Positions 1 through 5,977 of a DNA stretch of 5,978 nt are shown piece after piece. The position numbers were made by a program, and so were the translations under genes. The number at the start of each line of letters is the position of its first letter. Position 1 is the stretch's first letter. The stretch comes from Clostridiales bacterium UBA4821. GTDB taxonomy: Bacteria > Bacillota > Clostridia > Acetivibrionales > UBA4821. Where the stretch lies: the NCBI GenBank assembly GCA_002402315.1, contig DHFP01000204.1, positions 1 through 5,978 of the forward strand, written 5' to 3'. The notes beneath the pieces are model-generated. The model was not told where the DNA came from. It saw nothing but the letters and a program-made list of their open reading frames with translations, and searched no databases.

Positions 1-2
1 TG

Positions 3-248
3 TCACGACATGCCTTCAACGTAAGAGAGGGCATAAAACCGGCTGATCATACACTAACTCAAAGAGCAGTCGGAAATCCTCCACTGACAGAGGGTCCTCT
101 TAAGGGAGTCACCGTAGACGAGGCAAAGCTTAGCAAAAACTTTTTCGATGCAATAAAAATCGATATGGAAACTGGTCTTCCTGAGAAGGATATTCTTATT
201 GAGCTTGGTCATCTGGACGAACTAGTTAAGGATTTCTACGGGAATTAG
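3..248 (+). CDS. Aldehyde:ferredoxin oxidoreductase family, C-terminal end (partial)
   Basis: This is the 3' end of a plus-strand gene that enters from the left edge; 81 codons remain before TAG. The translation contains AFNVREGI near its start, then a NPPLTEGPLKG stretch, then a DMETGLPEKDILIELGHLDEL stretch close to the end. This order (R-x-FN-x-REG, a P-L-x-EGP-x-KG loop, then ETG-P--E-L-ELGL) is typical of the last domain of tungsten- or molybdenum-dependent aldehyde ferredoxin oxidoreductases. These cytoplasmic enzymes oxidise aldehydes to carboxylic acids using ferredoxin as electron acceptor. The N-terminal pterin- and 4Fe-4S-binding parts lie outside the window, so substrate class and completeness cannot be judged. 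The reading frame is intact throughout the visible part. A hairpin terminator follows 18 bp after the stop. The family assignment is from remembered motif patterns and is fairly secure; the exact subfamily is not. Confidence 0.85.
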   Translation, partial: SRHAFNVREGIKPADHTLTQRAVGNPPLTEGPLKGVTVDEAKLSKNFFDAIKIDMETGLPEKDILIELGHLDELVKDFYGN

Positions 249-266
249 AGTAAATAAAATTTTAGC

Positions 267-305
267 AAAAAGCAAGCAGGCCAATTACTGGTTTGCTTGC
301 TTTTT
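267..305. terminator. Rho-independent terminator, probably bidirectional
   Basis: A 12-bp perfect inverted repeat pairs 267-278 (five A, then GCAAGCA) with 294-305 (TGCTTGC, then five T). Two G-T pairs and three further pairs extend it inward to a 5-base loop at 284-288. The right arm ends in a T run on the plus strand and the left arm begins with an A run, so the structure has the form of an intrinsic terminator for both directions. It sits between the stop of the plus-strand oxidoreductase (248) and the stop of the convergent minus-strand aminotransferase (342). Confidence 0.88.
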
Positions 306-341
306 GATTTAGCGGTAGATCGTAATTTTTTATTGGTGGCC

Positions 342-1490
342 TTATGACATCGATTCCAGAAATTCCGTCAACTTTTCAATGTCTTCCTTATTGTTAAAGA
401 AGTGGATCCCAACCCTTATTGTCCCGCTATTAGTTGCATGGGCTCTGATCCCATTTTCACGAAGGATCCTGTCATTAAGCTTCCACTCTATTGGGAACTT
501 GATATATACTATCCCGGATCTTCGTTCCTTGGGGAAAGGTCCCACTAAGCCCAAAACCTTAGATTTTGAGACTTTTTCATACAGATACTCAACAAGACTC
601 AGGATATATGCCTCAACATCATCCTTCCCAAGCTCAAGGTAGATATTAAGAGACTGTTCAAGTCCTCTAAGTCCCACCCAGTTAAGGCTTCCGGTTTCGA
701 ACCTGTTGGCTCCATCAGAAAGGTCCAGATTATACCTGCTGTGATCCGTTCTGTTCTTATTCCCGGTCCAGCCAACGTATTTTGGACTGATCTTATCAAG
801 GATCCTGTTTGATACATAGGAGAATCCTACCCCAAATTCACCGCCAAGCCACTTATATGATGAAACTGCAAGAAAATCTATATTGGTTTCCACAACATCT
901 ATCTTCATGGCACAGATACACTGAGTAGCATCCAGAACGAGATATATCCCTCTCGATTTACAGAACTCTCCAATAGTCTTAATATCATGGTACCAGCCTG
1001 ATGTGTTTTCAACCATGCAAAGAGCAATGACAGCAGTGTTCTCATCCACCAGATCAAATAGCTTTTCAGCTGGGAGCTGCCCATTCTCAGACTTGGCAAA
1101 CCTTACATTCTCTTCTCCAACCCGATTGAACCAGTTGTATACTGTTGAAGGAAAAGCCAGGTCAGTTGTAATGATATTTGCATTTTCCTTAAGCTCGATC
1201 CCATTTGTAAAAACATTTAGCATCTCAGAGCTTGAAGCTGAGAAGAATATCTCGCTAGCATCCGCATTTATGACCTTCGCAGCAGTCTCCCTCAAAGCAT
1301 CCGCATGCTTCCAGTTGTCCACAAAGTCATACATATCCATACCTTCAGAGTATCTGTCGTCAATGAAATCAACCATTGCATCCCTGCTTCTTGTTGAAAA
1401 TACACCTGTTGTCGAAGTATCCAGGTATGTATACTTTTGCACCAAGGGGTACTGCTCCAGCCTGATCTTCTCAAATTTGGATGTGTCCAT
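342..1490 (-). CDS. Class V aminotransferase-fold PLP enzyme (SufS/IscS-like, no catalytic Cys)
   Basis: This is a 382-residue fold-type I PLP enzyme of aminotransferase class V, the group holding cysteine desulfurases, selenocysteine lyases and isopenicillin N epimerase-like proteins. Visible landmarks are an N-terminal YLDTSTTG substrate loop (22-29), ASSSEMLN in the phosphate-binding region (85-92), LDATQ (186-190) with Asp187 to hold the PLP pyridine nitrogen and Gln190, and SSYKWLGG (210-217) with Lys213 as the Schiff-base lysine. FETGSLNWVGLRGLEQSL follows, and the C-terminal RVGIHFFNNKEDIEKL matches the usual RVS-H-YN--EDI pattern. The segment just before it (ENGIRAHATNSGTIRVG) has no cysteine where SufS-type desulfurases carry theirs. 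Sulfur mobilisation by that mechanism is therefore unlikely, and the reaction is unknown. ATG at 1490 is supported by AGGAGG 7 bp upstream, which overlaps the stop of the preceding glycohydrolase gene; the two are almost certainly co-transcribed and translationally coupled. Fold confidence is high, substrate confidence low. Confidence 0.9.
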   Translation of the reverse strand: MDTSKFEKIRLEQYPLVQKYTYLDTSTTGVFSTRSRDAMVDFIDDRYSEGMDMYDFVDNWKHADALRETAAKVINADASEIFFSASSSEMLNVFTNGIELKENANIITTDLAFPSTVYNWFNRVGEENVRFAKSENGQLPAEKLFDLVDENTAVIALCMVENTSGWYHDIKTIGEFCKSRGIYLVLDATQCICAMKIDVVETNIDFLAVSSYKWLGGEFGVGFSYVSNRILDKISPKYVGWTGNKNRTDHSRYNLDLSDGANRFETGSLNWVGLRGLEQSLNIYLELGKDDVEAYILSLVEYLYEKVSKSKVLGLVGPFPKERRSGIVYIKFPIEWKLNDRILRENGIRAHATNSGTIRVGIHFFNNKEDIEKLTEFLESMS

Positions 1491-1497
1491 GGGTACG

Positions 1498-1503
1498 CCT
1501 CCT
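1498..1503 (-). promoter_or_regulatory. Shine-Dalgarno AGGAGG overlapping upstream stop codon
   Basis: On the minus strand AGGAGG lies 7 bases before the ATG at 1490, and its first bases are shared with the TAG stop (1502-1504) of the ADP-ribosylglycohydrolase gene. This fixes the aminotransferase start and indicates coupled translation. Confidence 0.8.
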
Positions 1504-2374
1504 ACTGTTTTTCAGCTATAAATATCTTCCATCTACGGTAAACATCTCTAAGCGGTTCATCCAGGTATGATAAGGCTTTGCTCCCGATCCAATCTGGAAT
1601 GCCATATGCAGCTTCGGCAATGCTTCCAGTAATAGCTGCCAGCGTATCACTATCACCGCCAAGGGATATTGCATTTCTTATGGCATCCTCAAAATCAGTG
1701 CTCTCAAGAAAAGCAATAATAGCTTGGGGAACAGTATCCATACATGTTTCGTTGAAATGGTAGTTTGGTCTTATTTCATCCAGAGTTCGTGACAAATCAT
1801 AGCCTGAATTCTTTCTGATAACATCCTTCCACTCATCAATATTGTTTGGGTAGCCATCAAAGCTGCGTGCCCTAAGCATAAACCATATAGCCCTTGCAGT
1901 CTCCACAGCTCCCTTTATCCCCTCAGGGTGATTGTGAGTAACAGATGCGCTTGTTCTGGCAAGTAGATCAACATCCTCAATGCATTCATGAATAAACTGA
2001 GTTTGATCGCAAACCCAGGCACAAGGGGATACCCTCATTGCTGAGCCATTTCCCCAGCTGTTATATGGTTCCCGGGTATCAGATTGTATCCATAATCTGA
2101 AATGCCCCCCATATCCAGAGTTTGGGTATAGTCTTCCCCACTTCTTCATAGAGTCAATAAATAGATCCTCGCTTACGATTATCCCCCCATGAGAACTAAA
2201 CCCGCTCCCAAACATCTCTCTTTTCCCCTGCATAATGGCATCTGCCACTGCAATAGTCATCACTGTATCGTCCGTGAAAAAGCAATCGTCACGGAAAAGA
2301 GGAAAATCTTTGGTTTTAATATTATCCCATTCATAGACAGAACCAACGATGTCACCAATAATTGCTCCAAGCAT
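1502..2374 (-). CDS. ADP-ribosylglycohydrolase (DraG/ARH family)
   Basis: This 290-residue protein belongs to the ADP-ribosylglycohydrolase (DraG/ARH) family, soluble all-alpha enzymes with two metal ions that remove ADP-ribose from modified proteins or other acceptors. The N-terminus GAIIGDIVGSVYE (3-15) and FTDDT (33-37) supply the first metal ligands. GSAMRVSP and SVTHNHPEGIKGA in the middle, and GGDSDTLAAITGSIAEAAYG from residue 239, are family signatures, the last with the Asp-Ser-Asp-Thr metal ligands at 241-244. All expected metal-binding motifs are present, so the enzyme is probably active. Length is typical for the family. ATG at 2374 is preceded by GGGAGG with 8-base spacing. A small basic protein gene ends 27 bp upstream and the PLP enzyme starts 11 bp downstream, indicating one operon. 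No dinitrogenase reductase or ADP-ribosyltransferase partner gene is visible here, so a DraG role in nitrogenase control is not supported and the target is unknown. Confidence 0.93.
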   Translation of the reverse strand: MLGAIIGDIVGSVYEWDNIKTKDFPLFRDDCFFTDDTVMTIAVADAIMQGKREMFGSGFSSHGGIIVSEDLFIDSMKKWGRLYPNSGYGGHFRLWIQSDTREPYNSWGNGSAMRVSPCAWVCDQTQFIHECIEDVDLLARTSASVTHNHPEGIKGAVETARAIWFMLRARSFDGYPNNIDEWKDVIRKNSGYDLSRTLDEIRPNYHFNETCMDTVPQAIIAFLESTDFEDAIRNAISLGGDSDTLAAITGSIAEAAYGIPDWIGSKALSYLDEPLRDVYRRWKIFIAEKQ

Positions 2375-2401
2375 TATTTCGGCCTCCCATCCAGTTACTA
2401 C

Positions 2402-2605
2402 CTACTTAAAAATCTTCTTCAGGATTTTGAATATATCAAATGAGGTCCTGTTATATACCTTATTGTACACAAACTTTCTTGGATTACGTACCCAACCATA
2501 TCCTCTGGGCATTTTAAGTCCGGCTCTATGCACAACTTGTCTCTTGATGCTGGTCCTTGCATTGATCCTTTTACTCAGGCTTGGTTTTCTAATCCCTATT
2601 TTCAT
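2402..2605 (-). CDS. Small, very basic hypothetical protein (67 aa)
   Basis: A short ORF of unknown function, probably real because an excellent ribosome binding site, AAAGGAGG, lies 4 bases before its ATG (2605) and it ends 27 bp before the ADP-ribosylglycohydrolase start. The protein has 20 Lys/Arg among 67 residues and only one acidic residue (Asp57), so it is strongly cationic. It begins MKIGIRKPSLSKRINART and has a central GYGWVRNPRKFVYNKVYNRTSF segment (35-56), then a FKILKKIFK tail. I have an impression that short Firmicutes proteins starting IRKPSLKK and containing a GW--[ND]P-K--YNKVYN-T pattern recur as hypothetical proteins, but I cannot confirm this here. There is no signal peptide or membrane segment. 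Nucleic acid or acidic-surface binding is a guess from charge alone. Confidence 0.62.
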   Translation of the reverse strand: MKIGIRKPSLSKRINARTSIKRQVVHRAGLKMPRGYGWVRNPRKFVYNKVYNRTSFDIFKILKKIFK

Positions 2606-2609
2606 ATTG

Positions 2610-2617
2610 CCTCCTTT
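2610..2617 (-). promoter_or_regulatory. Strong Shine-Dalgarno AAAGGAGG for the small basic protein
   Basis: On the minus strand AAAGGAGG precedes ATG 2605 with CAAT as spacer. This is near-perfect complementarity to the 16S rRNA tail, and it is the main argument that the 67-residue ORF is translated. Confidence 0.75.
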
Positions 2618-2692
2618 GCAAAGCTTGTCTTTAACTTCTCTAGAATTTCTCTATAGGCTGAAATCAAAAGATTGTAATCAAATCAAATTATC

Positions 2693-2787
2693 AACTGGCT
2701 CAATGGCACCGGGCAGGCGGCTCACACCACACCGGAACTGCGGCTCTTTAGAACTAGAATATCTAATATGTAGTTTTTTAGCCAGTT
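2693..2787. repeat. GC-rich imperfect tandem repeat (22-23 bp period) inside an 8-bp inverted repeat
   Basis: The 180-bp gap between the DUF4230 gene and the small basic gene is AT-rich except for a GC-rich block. On the plus strand CACCGG-N4-GCGGCTC occurs at 2707-2723 and again at 2730-2746, 23 bp apart, and a third GGCTC ends at 2701, 22 bp before the matching point of the first unit. An 8-bp inverted repeat flanks the block: AACTGGCT at 2693-2700 and AGCCAGTT at 2780-2787, the latter overlapping the DUF4230 stop codon. The arrangement lies about 100 bp upstream of the small gene. It could be a pair of regulator-binding sites or a structured leader, but no known family of either kind is recognised. 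Confidence 0.5.
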
Positions 2788-3394
2788 AATAGAATTCAAT
2801 AACAACATTTTCATAACCATTGGCTACAAAGAAATAAGTTAACAACTGCTTCACTCTATTATCAGCTTCTTCCAAAAAACCTTGACTGATTTTTTCTTTT
2901 TCTAGTTTTTCTTTCTCAGCATTGATTTCATCAAAAATTATCTGACTAGGATAGTCAGAAAATATATTCCCCTTAATATCTTCAACCTTCGTAGTGTTGG
3001 TATCTACAACATTATCCAGGATTTTAGACTTTGGAATTTTAACTGACAATTCCTCAGAATCTTCATCATATGACATTTGAATTTTAGATAGATCGGTTCC
3101 TGCTTTTAGGTATCCGGAATACTGGATTAGTTTTATTGCTTCTGCATAGTTAATGTCAGTAATACCTAATAAAGATAGACTCTTTTCTGTGCGACTGACA
3201 ATAACGTTACTATACTCATATTTAAGTGTTGTCCATTCAGACAATTCTACTAATTTATCCTGTATTAATGCTGTTTCTGAGGTTATGTTAGTTTTGTTCT
3301 GAAACATAGAATTATTACTCATAATCAGAGTTCCAACAACTACAGCAATAAGTAGTAATAAAAGCAAAATCATCTTCCCTACTAGTTTTTTCAT
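2786..3394 (-). CDS. DUF4230 family membrane-anchored protein
   Basis: This 202-residue protein has an N-terminal MKK start and a hydrophobic stretch at about residues 8-25 with no clear cleavage site, so it is most likely a single-pass anchor with the rest outside the cytoplasm. The body fits DUF4230: LVELSEWTTLKYEYSNV (48-64), YSGYLKAGTDLSKI (92-105), a strand-rich EELSVKIPKSKIL (114-126), and a charged probable coiled-coil helix (about 155-185) before the C-terminal YENVVIEFY. The family function is unknown. ATG at 3394 has GAGGAG 9 bases upstream, overlapping the TGA of the preceding partial gene (TGAGGAG), so the two were probably one operon. No clear terminator follows; the downstream gap carries a GC-rich tandem repeat. 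Base composition is more AT-rich than the glycohydrolase gene downstream. Confidence 0.85.
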   Translation of the reverse strand: MKKLVGKMILLLLLLIAVVVGTLIMSNNSMFQNKTNITSETALIQDKLVELSEWTTLKYEYSNVIVSRTEKSLSLLGITDINYAEAIKLIQYSGYLKAGTDLSKIQMSYDEDSEELSVKIPKSKILDNVVDTNTTKVEDIKGNIFSDYPSQIIFDEINAEKEKLEKEKISQGFLEEADNRVKQLLTYFFVANGYENVVIEFY

Positions 3395-3407
3395 AGTATT
3401 GTTCTCC

Positions 3408-3615
3408 TCACATATTTTGCTTACCTCTAGCCTTTTTGATCGAAAATTGCTTGTGAAATTTTGTTATTATCTTTTTCGGTTCCTTATTATCTTCAGTAGG
3501 GACTCTGCTCGATATGTCTTCAGGAGCAGCTAATTCAGGATCTGTCTTTTTATGCTTAACTCTTCCCCTCTTATCTTTTATAGCTTTACTTTCAGTAATT
3601 ACTTGTTCATTGACA
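3408..3615 (-). pseudogene. C-terminal remnant of an unidentified gene, N-terminus lost at IS21 junction
   Basis: An open minus-strand frame ends in TGA at 3408-3410, sharing bases with the GAGGAG ribosome binding site of the DUF4230 gene. That coupling suggests a genuine gene end. The readable tail of about 70 residues is hydrophilic and highly charged, running from about YYVNEQVITESKAIKDK through KHKKTDPELAAPEDISSR to KKARGKQNM at the C-terminus. The frame stays open to an ATG at 3665, but the first 15 or so codons (MLISSLTGICLQIW) are antisense to istA/istB sequence, so they are not native. The true N-terminal part is absent, and only 38 bp lie between the far end of the IS remnant and the next gene, so it is not on the other side either. 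I do not recognise the family. The exact junction is uncertain by roughly 10 bp. Confidence 0.5.
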
Positions 3616-3645
3616 TAATAAGCCCAGATTTGGAGGCAGATACCA

Positions 3646-4361
3646 GTGAGAGAAGAGATCAGCAAATATCAAAGGAAGCTAAGGCTGTCAAACAACCTGA
3701 TGCAGATATATCCAAAGATCAAAGCAGAAACTAATGAAGAGTTCCTTCTACAGCTTCTAAAGGAGCTTCATGAAGATCGTGATGAAAAAGAAGGATCAGA
3801 AACCTTAATAATGCAGGCTTTTTAGTAGTCAAATCCTTGGAAGACTATGATTATTCCCAAATCAGGTTCCCTGATCGTCTACAGCTCAAAGACCTTGAAA
3901 CCCTATCCTTTCTTGATAGAAAAGAAAACCTGATCCTTTATGGTTCTGTTGGGACAGGCAAGACCCATCTGTCAGTAGCGCTTGGGGTGAATGCTATCAA
4001 TCAAGGCAAGAAAGCAGTATTCTACAGGGTCCATGACTTGGTCAACCAGCTTGAGTCTAACGATTTCAAAACAGTCTCCAGGGTGCAGAAGAAGATCAAT
4101 AGCGCTGACCTGCTGATTCTTGATGAGTGGGGTTATCTGCCCCTTCATCAGGAGGGTGCAAGATTATTGTTTGACATAATCTCAACCTGCTATGAGACAA
4201 AAAGCATCATAATCACTACGAATATCGAGTTTGGAAGATGGAAAGGCTTTTTATTTGATGAGAAGCTTACTGCAGCTATTGTTGACAGGCTCGTCCATCA
4301 TTCGCATATGCTGGTATTCACAGGGAATAGCTACAGGATGACAAACTCTTTGATCAAGTAG
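3646..4361 (+). pseudogene. istB: istB, IS21-family transposition helper ATPase, one-base frameshift
   Basis: IstB is the AAA+ ATPase that assists the IstA transposase in IS21 elements. From GTG at 3646, frame 1 reads VREEISKYQRKLRLSNN onward and continues through AETNEEFLLQLLKELHEDR to DEKE at 3792. It then goes off-frame and stops at TAG 3823-3825. The next reading frame takes up the homologous sequence at about 3795 (IRNLNNAGFLVVKSLEDYDYS) and runs to TAG 4361. One missing base in or near the A-run and GAAGG at 3785-3794 explains this. Downstream are Walker A GSVGTGKTH at about 3945-3971, Walker B DLLILDEWGYLPL, the sensor-like SIIITTNIEF, and the typical C-terminal DEKLTAAIVDRLVHHSHMLVF. 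Restored length is about 239 residues, close to the family norm. With istA gone, the gene is a decaying fragment. A downstream TTG at 3837 could start a 174-residue piece, but there is no reason to think it is used. Confidence 0.88.
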
Positions 4362-4379
4362 ATATCAAGGTACTGGTAA

Positions 4380-4419
4380 TTGTATTTTTGATTGCCGAAA
4401 GTTGTATTTTTCTATTGCC
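4380..4419 (+). repeat. IS21 right-end multiple terminal repeats
   Basis: Two near-identical units, TTGTATTTTT then GATTGCC (4380-4396) and TTGTATTTTT then CTATTGCC (4402-4419), start 22 bp apart just after the istB stop. IS21-family ends characteristically carry short repeated transposase-binding sites, and the position and orientation fit. No matching inverted copy exists on the left, consistent with loss of the left end. Confidence 0.7.
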
Positions 4420-4464
4420 AAACACAGAGGTAGAGAGGTAAATAACCTACGAGATTAGAACTTA

Positions 4465-5721
4465 TTATATATTTTCTTTAATCCATTTAGCTATATATTC
4501 AGCCATTAAAGGTGGAACCGCATTACCTATTTGTGTAAAATTAGAAGTTCTTGATCCTTCAAAGAAATAATCATCTGGGAATGACTGTAGTCTTGCTGCC
4601 TCCCTTACGGAAATCGATCTATTCTGGTCTATATTAGGATGGATATAATAGTGTCCATCCTTTGCAATATGAGCAACTATAGTTTGAGAATAATTTAAAT
4701 TATCAGCAACAACCTTAAATCTATCTAAGAAAGATTTTACATTTTTATGAGTAATAAGGTTTTCTGGTAAATCAGAATAAATCAATCTTTCTTTACCATT
4801 GTTCCACAAATCTACAGCAATTCTATATATCTTCAAATCCCTTTCATTATTAGGCCTTGCTATATGGTGAGTTAAGATATCATTATCGTTTCTTATTTTT
4901 GTATTTATTAATGCCTTTGTAGCTGTACTTGTATAGTTATAATTAGAGTAAATTTCTCCAGCTTTTATTGGTGGTAAGTCCTTTAAAAATTCTAATACTC
5001 TGTAATTATTTTCTTTATCTTGTGGGTATTTAAATTCTTCAAATATTAAATCATCTCTTACGCCCATAATTATTACTCTTTTTCTTTTTTGTGGTACTCC
5101 AAAATCAAAAGAATTGAAGTCAAAAGATCTTATCTTATATCCTGCTTCATCAAATTGGTCTTTTATATCTTCAAATATTTCCCCATTTTTCGCAGTATAA
5201 ATGCCAGGAACATTTTCAAACACAAACATTTTTGGTTTATATTTCCTTAAAAATTCAACATATAATTTGTATAAATAATGCCGTTTATCATTATCATTAT
5301 TTGCTCCTGTTCTTGATCTACCAATTACTGAATATGCCTGACATGGTGGACCACCTACAATTATATCCAAATTTTTTGATTCACTAATTTCAAGTTGTTT
5401 ATCAATTTTTTTAAATAAAAATGGTAAGTTTTCATAAGAAATTTCACAGTTAATAACAGAATCTTTGATATAGCTAGGAATATTCTCAAACAATTCTCTT
5501 CTTTTTTCCATTCGTTCCTTTACAGATAAAGAATAGGTCTTCTGATATTCTCTATAAATATCTAATTTATTTTCTTCTTTAAAATAATAATATGCCATTC
5601 TAGTTTCCAGCGTTTCTGCAGCTGACTTATTAGACTCAATATGAGCTATACCTTTATAACCTAGCCTAGCAAAACCTTCTGATAAGCCTCCTGCTCCAGC
5701 AAACAAATCTAAATAATTCAT
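4465..5721 (-). CDS. DNA (cytosine-5-)-methyltransferase, possible DISARM DrmMII
   Basis: This complete 418-residue C5-cytosine methyltransferase transfers a methyl group from S-adenosylmethionine to cytosine within a DNA target. The conserved motifs are in canonical order: motif I DLFAGAGGLSEGF (5-17), motif IV GGPPCQAYS (123-131) with catalytic Cys127, motif VI FENV (168-171) with Glu169, motif VIII FGVPQKRKRVIIMG (207-220), motif IX SVREAARLQSFP (371-382) and motif X GNAVPP (399-404). An insert of about 80 residues (40-118) separates motif I from motif IV. The target-recognition region lies between 221 and 370 and does not reveal the target site. ATG 5721 is preceded by AGGGGGTG with 4-base spacing, overlapping the TAG of the upstream PLD-fold gene, so the two are coupled. 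The gene is clearly more AT-rich than the left half of the window, suggesting acquisition. It may be a restriction-linked or DISARM methylase; an orphan enzyme is less likely given the coupled partner. Confidence 0.95.
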   Translation of the reverse strand: MNYLDLFAGAGGLSEGFARLGYKGIAHIESNKSAAETLETRMAYYYFKEENKLDIYREYQKTYSLSVKERMEKRRELFENIPSYIKDSVINCEISYENLPFLFKKIDKQLEISESKNLDIIVGGPPCQAYSVIGRSRTGANNDNDKRHYLYKLYVEFLRKYKPKMFVFENVPGIYTAKNGEIFEDIKDQFDEAGYKIRSFDFNSFDFGVPQKRKRVIIMGVRDDLIFEEFKYPQDKENNYRVLEFLKDLPPIKAGEIYSNYNYTSTATKALINTKIRNDNDILTHHIARPNNERDLKIYRIAVDLWNNGKERLIYSDLPENLITHKNVKSFLDRFKVVADNLNYSQTIVAHIAKDGHYYIHPNIDQNRSISVREAARLQSFPDDYFFEGSRTSNFTQIGNAVPPLMAEYIAKWIKENI

Positions 5722-5731
5722 TTTTCACCCC

Positions 5732-5977
5732 CTAGCTACATTTTATCCTTCTAAAATATTTTTTCTCTATCATAGTATTGAATATCAATCTTATTTCCTT
5801 TGCTTTTACCGTAGAATTCAATATTACACCTAATTCTAAATTTCCATCCATGCCATTATAAGATAAGTTAGATGAAGTAATTATTGATTTCTCATTATCT
5901 ACGGTTAATACTTTCGCATGTAAAGACTGAGTTTTATTTTTTGCCCCAATATATTCATATACAAAAGCTCTACTAGT
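5732..5977 (-). CDS. PLD-like (HKD) nuclease-fold protein, C-terminal end; candidate DrmC
   Basis: A minus-strand gene enters from the right edge and ends in TAG at 5732-5734; 81 residues are visible and the frame is open to the window edge. It contains a textbook phospholipase D superfamily motif: H20-x-K22-x4-D27, then six residues and TSSN (34-37) matching the G/S-S-x-N element, followed by NLELGVIL (46-53) as in PLD-like nucleases. The motif lies only about 45 residues from the C-terminus, as in DrmC of DISARM and small PLD proteins, rather than near the N-terminus as I recall for NgoFVII-type restriction enzymes. The stop is 10 bp from the methyltransferase ATG and overlaps its ribosome binding site. 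The HKD assignment is strong; calling it DrmC rests on the methyltransferase neighbour and domain position only. Confidence 0.82.
   Translation of the reverse strand, partial: TSRAFVYEYIGAKNKTQSLHAKVLTVDNEKSIITSSNLSYNGMDGNLELGVILNSTVKAKEIRLIFNTMIEKKYFRRIKCS

Larger units (their letters stand above)
3612..4426 (+). mobile_element. Truncated IS21-family insertion sequence (right portion)
   Basis: The remnant consists of the last codons of istA, a frameshifted istB and the right-end repeats. In plus frame 2, 3614-3649 reads HNKPRFGGRYQ then TGA, which I interpret as the extreme C-terminus of IstA. Its TGA overlaps a GTG in the GTGA at 3646-3649, the usual coupled istA/istB arrangement. The rest of istA and the left end are missing; minus-strand sequence of an unrelated gene begins at about 3612-3618. 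The right end is inferred to be near 4426, where the terminal repeats finish with AAACACA. The element cannot transpose by itself. Both boundaries are inferred, not measured against an intact copy. Confidence 0.75.

Noticed and set aside
342..1490. Naming the PLP enzyme a cysteine desulfurase (SufS/CsdA)
   Set aside because: There is no cysteine in the loop before RVGIHFFN where SufS-type enzymes have their catalytic residue, and no suf/isc genes are nearby.
1003..1521. 172-codon plus-strand ORF over the start of the aminotransferase gene
   Set aside because: It is a shadow of the minus-strand PLP enzyme, whose motifs and ribosome binding site are clear; the plus-strand translation has no recognisable domain.
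2641..2690. Sigma-A promoter for the minus-strand operon
   Set aside because: Several TTGAT-like boxes are present, but none pairs with a good -10 box at 16-18 bp; the best candidate (TTACAA then TATAGA) is too weak to list as a feature.
2707..2746. CRISPR array
   Set aside because: The similar units are only 17 bp, imperfect, and separated by 6 bp; there are no true spacers and no cas genes.
2349..2789. 146-codon plus-strand ORF covering the small basic gene and the repeat region
   Set aside because: The opposite strand has a strong ribosome binding site and operon spacing for the 67-residue gene; the plus-strand product resembles no family and has no good ribosome binding site.
4427..4464. 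Hairpin terminator after the methyltransferase gene
   Set aside because: Only a 4-bp AGGT/ACCT stem without a following T-run is visible on the minus strand.
5732..5977. NgoFVII/BfiI-type PLD restriction endonuclease
   Set aside because: Not fully excluded, but the HKD motif sits about 45 residues from the C-terminus, which fits small PLD proteins such as DrmC better than restriction enzymes I recall as having the PLD domain N-terminal.
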